The translations under genes and the position numbers were made by a program. The notes under the pieces are model-generated. The model had not been told where the DNA came from, did no database searches, and saw only the letters and a program-made list of their open reading frames with translations. Below are positions 42,579 to 52,393 of a stretch of 64,000 nucleotides of DNA, one piece after another (position 1 is the stretch's first letter; every line of letters begins with the position of its first letter). This DNA is from Sphingomonas tagetis (lineage in GTDB: Bacteria; Pseudomonadota; Alphaproteobacteria; Sphingomonadales; Sphingomonadaceae), in contig NZ_JAMLDX010000019.1 of the NCBI RefSeq assembly GCF_024211275.1, positions 24,014 through 88,013 on the forward strand, written 5' to 3'.

Positions 42579-44831
42579 TTAGTATTCGAACGTCACCGAT
42601 GCCTTGAATGTCCGCGGAGCGCCGATGGTGAGGTAGCCGAGCGCCGCCGACGACCAATAGGATTTGTTCGCCACGTTTTCCGCACTGACGCGCAACGTGA
42701 TCGGATGGCCGTCGGCCACGAACACATAGCGCGCACCGAGGTCGAACCGGGTCCAGGCCGGAATGCTGAGCGTGTTGACGTTGTTGACGAATTGCTTGTC
42801 GGTATAGACGACGCGGCCGGTGAAGGTCGCGTTCTTGAGGAACGGCGGCACGACCTCGGTGCCGAAGCTCACCTGCCATTCCGGCACGCCGATGCCGCGC
42901 TTGCCCACCAGGCTGGTGCGGACGCCGCTGATCACGGTGAACTGATCCCTGACCGTCGCATCGGTATAGGTGAGGCCGCCGATGAAGCGCAGCCACTCAG
43001 TCGGCTCGCCGTTCAGGCTCAGCTCGAAGCCGCGGTTGCGCTGTTCGCCGCCGACATCGAACGTTACCGTATTGCCCGTGCCCTGAAGATAGGAGGTGAT
43101 CGGCTGGCTCGTCTGATACACCGCAGCCGTACCGGTCAGGCCCTGCACCGCCACCTTCACGCCGGCTTCATACTGCACGGTGCGATAGGGTTCGAAGATC
43201 GTGCCGGCATTGGCAACGGTCGATCCGCCGAACGTCGCTGGCGCAACCGGACCCTGCGCCAGTGCCTCGATACGGTTGGCATAGATCGAGATGTTCTCGG
43301 TCGGCTTCACCACGATTCCGACGACCGGCGTGACCGCGTCGCGCACCACCTTGGTGACGACATAGGGCGGCGTTGCCACGGGATAGGTGAAGGTGCGCGA
43401 GATCATGTGCTGGTAGCGCGCGCCAACGGTCAGCAGCACCGCGTCCTCGAGGAAGCCGAGCGTGTCCGAGATGTACGCGCTGCCATAATCGAACATCTGC
43501 ACGCGGCGCAGGTCGCTCAGGTTGGTTAGGATCGTCGTGTCGGCCGGCTTGGCTACCTGCGGCGCATTGTAGAGGTTGCTGCAGAACACTGCGGTGGTGA
43601 GCGACGCCGCTGGGGTGCCGGTGCAGCTGGCGCCGGTGCGCGTCGAGGCCGGGAAAATGCCGGCGGTCGATCTGTTGCGGTTCTCCTGGAATACCGCCGA
43701 AACGCCCGTGTTGAGCTGGTGCGAGATGCCGGCGGTGTTGAACTTGGCGCGCAGGCCGATCTGGCCGGCCTCGTTATTGTCGCCGCGCGGGACGTACAAC
43801 CGGGCCTGGGTGCTGTTGCCGGCGGTGGCGCCGCTGGCGCTCAGCACGGTGATCGTCGAATAATCGCCGAACTCGCTGCCGTCGCGCATGCCGAACGCGG
43901 CATAGAGCATCACGTCCTTGGCGATGTCGAGCTCGACGCGCAGCGTGCCGTACAGGTCGCGCAGCTTGGTGTAGGTCCAGGCCTGACCGAAATTATAGTC
44001 GGCACGCGGCGGCGTGGGCACCGTGGTGAGCGCGGCGCCGAGGCGAACGACCGGGCGCGGCTGGAACACGCGCTGATTCTCGTAGCCGATATCGAGCATG
44101 ACGCGCGCGATGCCGCTGCGGTAATCGACGCCGAGGCCGCCGACGATGACGCGCTTCTCTTCGTTGTCGATCGAATGCTCGCCTTGGCGATAGACGCCGT
44201 TCAGGCGCACGCCGAATTCGTCGTTACCGCCGAAGCGCTTGCCTGCATCGAAGTTGCCGCCGAGGATGCTCTTGCCGCCGAAGCTGGCGGTGGCGCGGTA
44301 CAATTCCTTCTGCGCGCGCTTGGGCGTCAGGTTGATGCCGCCGCCAACGCCCGACCCTCCGGGAGGCGCGCCGTACAGAAAGGCGCTGGCGCCGTTGAGC
44401 ACTTGAATGCCTTCATAAAGTTCCGGCGAGATCAGCTGGCGCGGCGCGACGCCGTACATGCCGTCGATCGCGATGTCGTCGCCGAACAGCGGGAAGCCGC
44501 GGACGACGAACAGTTCGGCCTGGTTGCCGTTGCCCGACGTGACGCGAACCGACGGGTCGTTCTTCATCACATCGCCGATCGTCTCCGCCTGCTGGTCGAG
44601 CACGAGCTGCGCGGTATAGGTGGTGACGTTGAACGGCGTGGACATCGCATCCTGATCGCCCAGCGCGCCAAGATTGCCGTCGCTGACCACCTGCTTCTGC
44701 GCCTGCTGCGCGGTCACGATGATCGCGTCATCGTCCGAGGTGTCCTGAGCGAATGCGGGCGCGGTCGATGCGAGCAGCGCGGCGAGCGGCGCGATACTGG
44801 CGCCGCGAAATTTTGAGCGATGAAAAACCAT
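42579..44831 (-). CDS. TonB-dependent siderophore receptor
   Basis: 750 residues: signal peptide (SIAPLAALLASTAPAFA), TonB box DDAIIVTAQQAQ, and a plug domain with TAQLVLDQQAETIGDVMKND, PSVRVTSG, RGFPLFGDDIAIDGMYGVAP and QVLNGASAFLYGAPPGGSGV. The barrel ends in VTFEY with the terminal aromatic residue. The plug and length match the FhuE/FpvA-type siderophore receptors. ATG 44831 follows GGGGA by about eight bases; a longer frame begins 14 codons earlier. No Fur box was recognised upstream, so iron control is uncertain. Confidence 0.88.
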   Translation of the reverse strand: MVFHRSKFRGASIAPLAALLASTAPAFAQDTSDDDAIIVTAQQAQKQVVSDGNLGALGDQDAMSTPFNVTTYTAQLVLDQQAETIGDVMKNDPSVRVTSGNGNQAELFVVRGFPLFGDDIAIDGMYGVAPRQLISPELYEGIQVLNGASAFLYGAPPGGSGVGGGINLTPKRAQKELYRATASFGGKSILGGNFDAGKRFGGNDEFGVRLNGVYRQGEHSIDNEEKRVIVGGLGVDYRSGIARVMLDIGYENQRVFQPRPVVRLGAALTTVPTPPRADYNFGQAWTYTKLRDLYGTLRVELDIAKDVMLYAAFGMRDGSEFGDYSTITVLSASGATAGNSTQARLYVPRGDNNEAGQIGLRAKFNTAGISHQLNTGVSAVFQENRNRSTAGIFPASTRTGASCTGTPAASLTTAVFCSNLYNAPQVAKPADTTILTNLSDLRRVQMFDYGSAYISDTLGFLEDAVLLTVGARYQHMISRTFTYPVATPPYVVTKVVRDAVTPVVGIVVKPTENISIYANRIEALAQGPVAPATFGGSTVANAGTIFEPYRTVQYEAGVKVAVQGLTGTAAVYQTSQPITSYLQGTGNTVTFDVGGEQRNRGFELSLNGEPTEWLRFIGGLTYTDATVRDQFTVISGVRTSLVGKRGIGVPEWQVSFGTEVVPPFLKNATFTGRVVYTDKQFVNNVNTLSIPAWTRFDLGARYVFVADGHPITLRVSAENVANKSYWSSAALGYLTIGAPRTFKASVTFEY

Positions 44832-45349
44832 TTGAAAATCCCCCGATGATGGAAATAAGTTTCCCGCAGACACGACCCCCTCTGCCGGCAGGCCTGTTAT
44901 CAGACTGCCAGCTTCTGCCTCTCCATTGGACCAAGGAACCTCCAGTTTCAGGGAGTGCGAGGGACCAATTTGTATTTCATCAAGCGAAGATCATGAACAA
45001 CATCACGGTCTCGATCGGACCCGTCGGTGAACTGGATGCGAGGCGCCCGGCCGCGGGGGACAAGAAGCCGATGGCAGCGAATACAACGATCTTGCTCGTT
45101 CACACATAGCGGATTTTCGACGCGCCGGCTGTCGAGCGCCTCAATTGCACCAGCGCCCGGCGAGCGCGAATGACAGTCGTTTGATGATCGTCGCACGTCT
45201 TTGACGATGAAACAGCCTCGACCATCGGACGGATGGAAAAGCGTCCATGCTCGCGCAACCGGACAGACCAGCAGTTGTCGTTTCCGGTCCCGTGCGATGT
45301 GCAAACAATCGCGGCCATCCCGCAGATCCAAGGCCCAGCGACCATTCGG
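44832..45349. other. non-coding stretch upstream of the siderophore receptor
   Basis: About 520 bases. Frames are open on both strands but none has a ribosome site or known protein pattern. It should contain the receptor promoter; I see no gene. Confidence 0.5.
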
Positions 45350-46936
45350 TCAGCCGCGATTGCCCGCCAGTTTCTCGAGATCGAGCGCCGTGCCGGTGAT
45401 TCCGGCCAGTCGCAGATCGGCCTTGCGCACCTTCTCCGTACTTGTCTTCGGCAGGCTCGCCACGAAATCGATGTACCGCGGCTGCGCGAAGCGCGGCATG
45501 CGGGCGCGCGCATGTTCGACAATGCGCGCCGCTTCGACCGGCGCATCGGCGCTCCGCACGATCGCGCACATGATCTCGTCCTCGCCGCCCGGTATGTCCG
45601 ACGGCACGGCATAGGCGGCAACCTCGGCCACGCCCGGCAGCTCGGCGAGCACCGCCTCGATATCGGTCGCCGAGATATTCTCGCCGCGCCGCCGGATGCA
45701 GTCCTTGATGCGGTCGACAAAGGTGACATAGCCGTCGGCGTCCATGCGGCCGGCGTCGCCGGTGTGGAACCACAGGTTGCGCCAGGCCTCGACCGTCTTG
45801 TCGGGAATGTTGATATAGCCGGCCATGAAGCCCTGCGCGACGCGCGGGCGCACCATGATCTCGCCGACTTCGCCCGCCTCGACCGGGAAGTCGTCATGGG
45901 GATCGCGGATCTCGACATCGAAAAACCGGTCATAGGCCTTGCCGCAGGTGCCAGGACGCGGCTCGCCGATCCGGCCGTAGATCGGAATGTTGACCTCGGT
46001 CATGCCATAGCCGCCGACGACCTCGGCGATGCCGAAGCGTGTCCGCCAGACCTGCTCATGATCGGGGTGGTTGGGCGCGGACAGCATCAGCCGGAGCTTG
46101 TGATCGCGGTCGTGCCCGCTCGCCGGCTGGGCGATGACGAAGGCGCTGATCGCGCCGAGGCTGTGGGTGACAGTGGCGCCCGACGCGCGCACATCATCCA
46201 GCCAGGCCGACGCGGAGAAGCGCTCGCGAACGGTGGCTTGCGCGCCCGCGATCAGCACCGCGCCGAGCTGCATGAGCAACCCGTTGGCGTGCGACAGCGG
46301 CAGACAGATATAATAATGGTCGCCCTCATCGACCGCGCAATTGTCGATCACCCCGAACCCGAACAGGAAGCAATGCGCGTGCGGCATCAGCACGCCCTTG
46401 GGCGCGCCGGTGGTGCCGGACGTGTACATAATACAGGCGAGGTCCGACGCCGCAGGGAGCGGCGCCTGAAGCGTATCCGCGGATTGCCATTCGGCGAAGT
46501 CGCGTTCCCCCTCCCCGCCGACGACGAAGATCGTCTCAACGCTCGCCAGACTCGCCTCCAGCCCTTCGAGCCGCGGCAGAAAGGATGCATCGATGATCAG
46601 CATCTTCGGCGCCGAGTCGGCCAGTGGATGCGCCAGGAAGGAGCCGGTGAGTTCGTTGTTGAGCAGCACTGCGGTCGCCGCGACCCGGCCGATCCCGGCC
46701 CAGGCGCGCAGAAAGTCGAGTCCGTTGGGCAGCATAAGCGCGATCCGGTCGCCGGCGCCCGCGCCGTTAGCTGCGAGCATGCCCGCGACCTGCGCCGCCT
46801 GATCACGCAGCTCGCGATAGGTCAGGCGCTCGCCGGTCGTCATCGTCACGAAGGTCTGGTCGCCGCGCGTCTCCGCCTGCTCCTCCAGCACGACGGGCAG
46901 CACCCAGCGGCGCTGATCTGGCACGCCTGAATACAT
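45350..46936 (-). CDS. acyl-CoA synthetase / acid-CoA ligase (CaiC-like)
   Basis: 528 residues of the ANL family. Motifs: MYTSGTTGAPKGVLMPHAHC, VGGYGMTEVNIPIYGRIGEP, FHTGDAGRMDADGYVTFVDR, IKDCIRRRGENISATDIEAV and KTSTEKVRKADL with the catalytic lysine. The IRRRGENIS form is typical of CaiC-like crotonobetaine/carnitine-CoA ligases and related medium-chain or aromatic acid ligases. The substrate is unknown. It lies two bases after the tetR stop, so it is transcribed with the regulator and away from the receptor operon; it probably activates the acid released by that operon. Confidence 0.85.
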   Translation of the reverse strand: MYSGVPDQRRWVLPVVLEEQAETRGDQTFVTMTTGERLTYRELRDQAAQVAGMLAANGAGAGDRIALMLPNGLDFLRAWAGIGRVAATAVLLNNELTGSFLAHPLADSAPKMLIIDASFLPRLEGLEASLASVETIFVVGGEGERDFAEWQSADTLQAPLPAASDLACIMYTSGTTGAPKGVLMPHAHCFLFGFGVIDNCAVDEGDHYYICLPLSHANGLLMQLGAVLIAGAQATVRERFSASAWLDDVRASGATVTHSLGAISAFVIAQPASGHDRDHKLRLMLSAPNHPDHEQVWRTRFGIAEVVGGYGMTEVNIPIYGRIGEPRPGTCGKAYDRFFDVEIRDPHDDFPVEAGEVGEIMVRPRVAQGFMAGYINIPDKTVEAWRNLWFHTGDAGRMDADGYVTFVDRIKDCIRRRGENISATDIEAVLAELPGVAEVAAYAVPSDIPGGEDEIMCAIVRSADAPVEAARIVEHARARMPRFAQPRYIDFVASLPKTSTEKVRKADLRLAGITGTALDLEKLAGNRG

Positions 46937-46938
46937 GC

Positions 46939-47679
46939 TCAGTCCCTCGTCTTCGCCATGCGCTGACAAAGCTGCGTCGTGCCGGCGGCGAGGAAATAGG
47001 CAAGGCGCTTGCGCACGGCGGCGACGTCGTTCGAGCGGCACAATCCGCCCGAAAGATTATCGATGCGGCCAGTGTCCGCGAACGACAGCGACAGCGCGCC
47101 CGACACGAAATGGTAGCACCAGAACAAATCCTCGGCGTGCGCCTCTGGCAGCACTTCGCGGAGTAGCCCGATCAGCTTGTGAATGACCGGGTCGAAATAT
47201 TGGGTCATCGCCTGGCCGCCCCAGCTCGGCGTGCTGTTCACCAGCGCGATCAGCCGCAGATAATTCCGCCAGCCGTCACCGCCAGATTCCCAAAGGGTCA
47301 GCACCGGTTCGAAGAACGCTTGCAGACAGCCTTCAACGGTCATCTCGGCGGTGGAGCTTTCGTACCGATCCATCGACCTGGCGCGCTGTGTGTTCACGAC
47401 TTCGGCGCGGCGCAGCAGCACGGCGTCGAACAGACCGCGCTTCGACGTGAAGTAATAGTTGAGCAATGCAGGATCGACGCCGGCCTCGGTCGCGACCTGG
47501 CGGACAGTTACGCCGTGGAACCCATGCACGCAGAACAGCGACTCGGCGGCGTCGAGGATGAGGTCGCGGCGATCGGCGCTGTCGTCCAATTGGCGACGCG
47601 GGCGGCCACGGGCGGCCGGGACGCGGGCTTCCTTCGCTGGCGTTGCGCGGCGCGTGGTCCTTGGTGGCGATGTGGTCAC
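46939..47679 (-). CDS. TetR-family repressor of the divergent catabolic cluster
   Basis: 246 residues. The N-terminal DNA-binding part has RRDLILDAAESLFCVHGFHG, VTVRQVATEAGVDPALLNYY and FTSKRGLFDAVL, a standard TetR helix-turn-helix. A basic, probably flexible, 30-residue leader precedes it. The rest is the helical ligand domain (CLQAFFEPVLTLWESGGDGW), similar to the CecR-like C-terminal domain. GTG 47679 after GGGGAGAGG is chosen; TTG 47709 is the longest alternative. One palindrome lies 62 bp upstream and a second lies in front of the receptor gene. Confidence 0.85.
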   Translation of the reverse strand: MTTSPPRTTRRATPAKEARVPAARGRPRRQLDDSADRRDLILDAAESLFCVHGFHGVTVRQVATEAGVDPALLNYYFTSKRGLFDAVLLRRAEVVNTQRARSMDRYESSTAEMTVEGCLQAFFEPVLTLWESGGDGWRNYLRLIALVNSTPSWGGQAMTQYFDPVIHKLIGLLREVLPEAHAEDLFWCYHFVSGALSLSFADTGRIDNLSGGLCRSNDVAAVRKRLAYFLAAGTTQLCQRMAKTRD

Positions 47680-47740
47680 GCCTCTCCCCTCATCATTCTC
47701 GTGCGCCAATTCCTAGCATCCATCGCGGCAATGTCAATTA

Positions 47741-47756
47741 TTCAACGTTCGTAGAA
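47741..47756. promoter_or_regulatory. TetR-type operator, copy 1
   Basis: TTCAACGTTCGTAGAA has the imperfect palindrome TTCnACGnnCGTnGAA. It is the reverse complement of copy 2 apart from one base and sits 62 bp upstream of the tetR start. Confidence 0.75.
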
Positions 47757-47863
47757 ATAAGTTGACAGGCCGAGGAACCGGGATCATCTCTCGTGACGAT
47801 ACGAACAACGAGCGTGAGACTCGACGAAGCACGACGCCTTCGAGCGTATGATTGCATCATCGG

Positions 47864-47879
47864 TTCTACAAACGTTGAA
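47864..47879. promoter_or_regulatory. TetR-type operator, copy 2
   Basis: TTCTACAAACGTTGAA, 17 bp before the ATG of the TonB receptor, is the inverted match of copy 1 with one base changed. Its place close to the start codon fits a repressor blocking transcription of the receptor operon. A perfect ATGAT-TGC-ATCAT repeat lies just upstream at 47848-47860. Confidence 0.75.
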
Positions 47880-47896
47880 TTAAGGGAGAGGGCAAG

Positions 47897-50134
47897 ATGA
47901 AGAACCAGATGATCCGGCAGGCGCTTGCTTGCAGCGTAGCGCTCGGTACGCTCGGTTGGGACGTTACGGCGTCCGCCGAAACCCGCCCCGACCCCGCCGC
48001 CGAAGCTGTGCCGCAGGCCGCGCAGGATGCGACCGCCGGCAAGGACGAGATCGTCGTCACCGCGCAGAAGCGCACCGAGCGGCTGCAGGACGTGCCACTT
48101 GCCATCTCGGCCTTCACCGAAGCGACGATCGAGCAGCAGGGCATCAAGAGCATCGAGGATTATGCCTCGCGCGCCGCCGGCGTCTCGCTCTCGCGCGACA
48201 GCACCCAGGCGTCGTTCAGCGTCCGCGGTATCCGCTCGACCACTGGCGCGGACACCACCTCGGCGACCGCCGGCATCTATGTCGACGACTATCCGATCTA
48301 CGATACGTGGTTCCGCTTCACCTCGCCCGACCTGCGCATTTTCGACGTCGGCCGGATCGAGATCCTGCGCGGTCCGCAGGGCACGCTTTATGGCGCCACC
48401 TCGCTGTCGGGATCGATCCGGATCATCACCAACAAGCCGGATCTCGGCGCCGTCAGCGGCAAGTTCGAGGGCACGCTCTCGACCACCGACGGGGCGGGCC
48501 AGCCCAACTACGCCGCCAACGCGATGGTCAACGTGCCGTTGATCGCCGACAAGATCGGCATGCGCGCGGTCGGCTATTATCGTTCTGACAGCGGCTATAT
48601 CGACAACCCCGTCCGCGGCGAGACCGATGTCGATGACCGGCGCAGCTATGGCGGCCGCTTCTATCTCAGCGCCCAGCCGACCGAGACGCTCAGCCTGCTC
48701 GCCAGCGTCACCTATCAGCACGACGCGCAGGATGATCAGACCGCGACCTATTATTTCCCAACCGCGACGCGCACGATCGACCAGTGGAATGCCCGCTCGG
48801 CGACCCGCACGCGCAGCGACCTGTTCATCGCGTCCCTCGCGGCGGATCAGGAGCTTGGCGGTGGCAACCTCAACTTCACTGCGACCTATGGCTCGAACAA
48901 GTCGAAGAACCGCTTCGATGCCTCGCCCTATTCCGCCGCGCTGGGCTTCCCGCTCGCCACGCCGCTGATCCAGCCGAGCGATTCGAACACCAAGATCCTC
49001 GAGGCGCGCTACACTTCGGCATCGGGCGGCGCGTTCCGTTACATCATCGGCCTTTATTACAACTCGCGCTTCCGCGACTTCCGCCAGGAGGCCAACCAGC
49101 CGGCGATCGCGCCGGTGTACGGCACCGACCGGATCTACAAGGTCTATGCCAACCAGCGCGCGACCGAGTTGGCCGCCTATGGCGAGGGCACGCTGTCTTT
49201 CGCCGAGCGCTGGGAAGCGACGCTGGGCCTGCGCGTGTTCCGCAACGACTATCACTTCACCAGTTCGGTCAGCGGCCTGCTCAACTCGTTCGCGACGCCG
49301 CTGCGCGATTTCACCACGGACGTGACCAACGGCCAGACCGACTACACGCCGCGCGCGTCGCTTTCCTACCGCCCCGTCCCCAACGTCAACATCTATGCCA
49401 CCGCGTCGAAGGGCTATCGCTTCGGTCTGACCAACTATAATTCGGGCGCCAATGGCGGCACGCCGCTGACTTACAAGTCCGACACGCTGTGGAACTACGA
49501 GTTCGGCGTGAAGGCGACGATGTGGGACAACCGCGTCACGCTCAACACCGCGGCCTATTATGTCGACTGGTCGGACATCCAGCTGACCTTCCGCAACGCC
49601 AACGGCCAGGGCTATATCACCAATGCCGGCGACGCCCGATCCTACGGTATCGAGAGCGAGCTGTCATTCCGTCCCAACGCCTCGTTCGAGCTGAACGCCG
49701 CGGTGACGATCAACCATTCGGCGCTGACCAAGAACAATCCCGGCATCCTGCGCCGCGCCGCATCGGCGCGTGGCGCAGCGGTCTATGGCGTGTTCAAGGG
49801 CGACCGGCTGCCCGGCTCGCAGGAATTGTCGCTCGCCGGCGGCATCCAGTATAATCTCGGCAACGCCTTCATCCGGGTCGACGACACCTATGTCGGGCCG
49901 TCCTATATCGATTTCATGAAGGCCGGGTCGCTCAAGATCGGCGACTATAATCTGGTCAACCTGCGCCTTGGCTATCGCGGCGACAATTTCGACGTCACGC
50001 TGTTCGCCGAGAATCTGTTCAACGACCGCGGCATCGTCAACGCGGTGCCCAATGCCGATCTGGTCGGGCTGACCGACGCGGCGTTCAGGGTCAGGCCGCG
50101 CACCGTCGGCGCGACGCTGCGCGCGAACTTCTGA
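47897..50134 (+). CDS. TonB-dependent receptor of the catabolic cluster
   Basis: 745 residues: signal peptide (IRQALACSVALGTLGWDVTA), TonB box KDEIVVTAQKRTERLQDVPL, plug domain with SIEDYASRAAGVSLSRDS, FSVRGIRSTTGADTTSATAG, GIYVDDYPIYDT and VGRIEILRGPQGTLYGATSL. The barrel ends in RTVGATLRANF. The EIVVTAQKRxExLQDVPxAI start marks a large sphingomonad receptor group often tied to catabolism of hydrophobic, terpenoid or steroid compounds rather than iron. GGGAGAGG precedes the ATG. It heads a plus-strand operon of six genes. Confidence 0.9.
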   Translation: MKNQMIRQALACSVALGTLGWDVTASAETRPDPAAEAVPQAAQDATAGKDEIVVTAQKRTERLQDVPLAISAFTEATIEQQGIKSIEDYASRAAGVSLSRDSTQASFSVRGIRSTTGADTTSATAGIYVDDYPIYDTWFRFTSPDLRIFDVGRIEILRGPQGTLYGATSLSGSIRIITNKPDLGAVSGKFEGTLSTTDGAGQPNYAANAMVNVPLIADKIGMRAVGYYRSDSGYIDNPVRGETDVDDRRSYGGRFYLSAQPTETLSLLASVTYQHDAQDDQTATYYFPTATRTIDQWNARSATRTRSDLFIASLAADQELGGGNLNFTATYGSNKSKNRFDASPYSAALGFPLATPLIQPSDSNTKILEARYTSASGGAFRYIIGLYYNSRFRDFRQEANQPAIAPVYGTDRIYKVYANQRATELAAYGEGTLSFAERWEATLGLRVFRNDYHFTSSVSGLLNSFATPLRDFTTDVTNGQTDYTPRASLSYRPVPNVNIYATASKGYRFGLTNYNSGANGGTPLTYKSDTLWNYEFGVKATMWDNRVTLNTAAYYVDWSDIQLTFRNANGQGYITNAGDARSYGIESELSFRPNASFELNAAVTINHSALTKNNPGILRRAASARGAAVYGVFKGDRLPGSQELSLAGGIQYNLGNAFIRVDDTYVGPSYIDFMKAGSLKIGDYNLVNLRLGYRGDNFDVTLFAENLFNDRGIVNAVPNADLVGLTDAAFRVRPRTVGATLRANF

Positions 50135-50153
50135 ACCCTGAACGTCCGAGCCG

Positions 50154-50921
50154 ATGTACCTCGAACGCCTCAAACTCACCGATCGCGTCGCCCTGGTCAC
50201 GGGCGGCGCGAGCGGGATCGGCCTGGCGGTGGCCGAGGCGCTCGCCGAAGCCGGCGCGCGCGTGACGATCGCCGACCGCGACCCGGGCGCGATCGCGGCG
50301 GCGCGAGATACGCTCGCTGGAAAGGGGCATGCGGTTGAAGGCGTCGAACTGGACGTGACTCGATCCGCCGACGTCGCGCGGGCCGCCGATGAATTGATGG
50401 CGCGGTCGGGGCGGATCGACATCCTCGTCAACAATGCCGGGATCGCGCGCAGCGACACGCGCGCCGAGGAAGTGGCGGACGAGCATTGGCTCAACGTGCT
50501 CGACGTGAACCTCAACGGCAGCTTCTGGTGCGCGCGCGCCTTCGGCCGGCACATGCTGGCGCAGGGTTCGGGCAGCATCGTCAATGTCGGGTCGATGTCG
50601 GGATTCATCGTCAACCGGCCGCAGCCGCAAAGCTATTACAATGCCTCCAAGGCCGCAGTGCACCAGCTCACGAAAAGCCTTGCGGCGGAGTGGGCCGACC
50701 GCGGCGTGCGGGTGAATGCGGTCGCGCCGACCTATATCGCGACGCCGCTCAACGCCTTTGCCGAAGCCGAATTGCTCGAGCGCTGGCTCGACGGCACGCC
50801 GCAGCGCCGGCTGGGCGAGCCGCACGAAGTCGCGTCGGTCGTGCATTTCCTCGCATCCGATGCCGCCAGCCTTATGACCGGCAGCATCGTCGCAGTGGAT
50901 GGAGGCTATTCGTGCTGGTGA
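50154..50921 (+). CDS. short-chain dehydrogenase/reductase
   Basis: 255 residues with TGGASGIG, the NNAG motif, Ser in VNVGSMSG and YYNASKAA (Tyr-x3-Lys), ending in a FabG-like VDGGYSCW. It should oxidise a hydroxyl of the imported compound with NAD(P)+. The gene begins 20 bp after the receptor stop, and its own stop overlaps the esterase start, so the genes form one operon. Confidence 0.87.
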   Translation: MYLERLKLTDRVALVTGGASGIGLAVAEALAEAGARVTIADRDPGAIAAARDTLAGKGHAVEGVELDVTRSADVARAADELMARSGRIDILVNNAGIARSDTRAEEVADEHWLNVLDVNLNGSFWCARAFGRHMLAQGSGSIVNVGSMSGFIVNRPQPQSYYNASKAAVHQLTKSLAAEWADRGVRVNAVAPTYIATPLNAFAEAELLERWLDGTPQRRLGEPHEVASVVHFLASDAASLMTGSIVAVDGGYSCW

Positions 50922-52393
50922 CCGAGATCGAACTCGCCGACGGCGTGGTTCAGGGCGTGACCGAGAACGGCGTCCGAAAATTCTTCAGCCTGCCTTATGC
51001 CGCGCCACTGACGCAGGAACGGCGGTTCCGCGCGCCCGAACCAGTCGAGCGCTGGACCGGTGTGCGCGACGCCACACGGCCCGGCCCCAGCGCGCCGCAG
51101 AATCGGCCCAAGGATCTGGGAATCGATCTCGTCAGCCTCACCGCGCCCGATATCCCCAATGGCCCGGATTATCTGACGCTCAACCTCTGGGCACCAGCCC
51201 AGGGCGAGAAGCGCCCCGTGATGATCTTCGTCCATGGCGGCAGCTTCGTGTCGGGCAGCAAGGACGTGCCGGTCTATGACGGCAGCGCCTTCGCGCGCGA
51301 CGGCGTGGTGTGCGTGACGATCAACTATCGCGTCGGGATCGAGGGATTCCTGCCGGCCCGGGACGTGGCGACCAATATCGGCCTGCGCGACATGATCGCG
51401 GCACTGCGCTGGGTCCGCGACAATATCGCGGCGTTCGGCGGCGATCCGGCCAATGTCACACTGTTCGGCGAATCCGGCGGCGCATGGTGCATCGCCGCGC
51501 TGATGACCTCGCCCCCCGCGCAGGGGCTGTTCCAGCGCGCAATCTGCCAGAGCGGGCATGTGCTGCTGAGCCGCGATCAGTCGCTGATGCAGAAGCTGGT
51601 CCGCCGCATTGCGCGCAAGTTGAGGGTCACCCCGGACCGCGCGGGCCTGCTGAGCAAGACGCCCGAGGAAATGCTTCCCGCGCAGGAATGGGCGATGAAG
51701 CCGAGCCCGTTCTTCCACCTGCGCGACGACACGGGCCGCGACCCCTCGTTCGGGATCACGCGCTATCTGCCGGTGCATGGCGACGACATTCTGCCGGTCA
51801 GCACGATCCAGGCGCTGGCCGATGGCGCGGGCAAGGATATCCAGCTGCTGATCGGAACGACCAGCGAGGAAGCGCGGCTGTTCTTCGTGCCGCTGGGGAC
51901 GATCGGCAAGCTCAGGCGCTGGATGGCGCTGATGTTCATGAAAAAGGCGCTGCCCGACGCCAAGGCCGCGTTGCGCGCCTATGGCCTCGACGAGAAGGGC
52001 GCGAAGCCGGGCGAAGTGCTGACGCGCGCGCTGACCGACCTGATGTTCCGCTGGATGACGCGGCGCACTGCCGAGCTGCATCAGGGCCGCGCCCATGTCT
52101 ATGAGTTCGAATGGCGTTCTCCGGCATTCGACGGCCAGCTCGGTGCGGCGCATGCGATCGAGCTGCCGTTCGTGTTCGATACGCTCGCCTGCGCCAGCGG
52201 CCCCAACGCTCTGCTCGGCGAGAACCCGCCACAGGAACTGGCGGACTCGATCCACGCGCTGTGGATCCGCTTCGCCACCGACGGTTCGCTGCCCTGGCCC
52301 GAATATGAATCCAAAACGCGGCAGGTCTACTCGCTGACCCGGCAAGTCGCCGAGCACGAGCCCGTCATGCCCGCAGCCGAGTATTTGCCTTGA
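50912..52393 (+). CDS. type-B carboxylesterase
   Basis: 493 residues of the carboxylesterase/lipase family B. The nucleophile is in LFGESGGAW, preceded by MIFVHGGSFVSGS (oxyanion hole) and YRVGIEGFLP. The acidic residue is probably in GTTSEEARLF and the base in GAAHAIELPFVF. There is no signal peptide, so it works in the cytoplasm and would release an acid and an alcohol from an ester substrate. GTG 50912 lies seven bases after GGAGG and overlaps the previous gene by 10 bp; GTG 50918 (GTGA overlap) is the alternative. Confidence 0.85.
   Translation: MLVTEIELADGVVQGVTENGVRKFFSLPYAAPLTQERRFRAPEPVERWTGVRDATRPGPSAPQNRPKDLGIDLVSLTAPDIPNGPDYLTLNLWAPAQGEKRPVMIFVHGGSFVSGSKDVPVYDGSAFARDGVVCVTINYRVGIEGFLPARDVATNIGLRDMIAALRWVRDNIAAFGGDPANVTLFGESGGAWCIAALMTSPPAQGLFQRAICQSGHVLLSRDQSLMQKLVRRIARKLRVTPDRAGLLSKTPEEMLPAQEWAMKPSPFFHLRDDTGRDPSFGITRYLPVHGDDILPVSTIQALADGAGKDIQLLIGTTSEEARLFFVPLGTIGKLRRWMALMFMKKALPDAKAALRAYGLDEKGAKPGEVLTRALTDLMFRWMTRRTAELHQGRAHVYEFEWRSPAFDGQLGAAHAIELPFVFDTLACASGPNALLGENPPQELADSIHALWIRFATDGSLPWPEYESKTRQVYSLTRQVAEHEPVMPAAEYLP

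Noticed and set aside
44832..44960. A Fur box upstream of the siderophore-type receptor.
   Set aside because: No sequence resembling the alternating GATAAT/ATTATC pattern was found.
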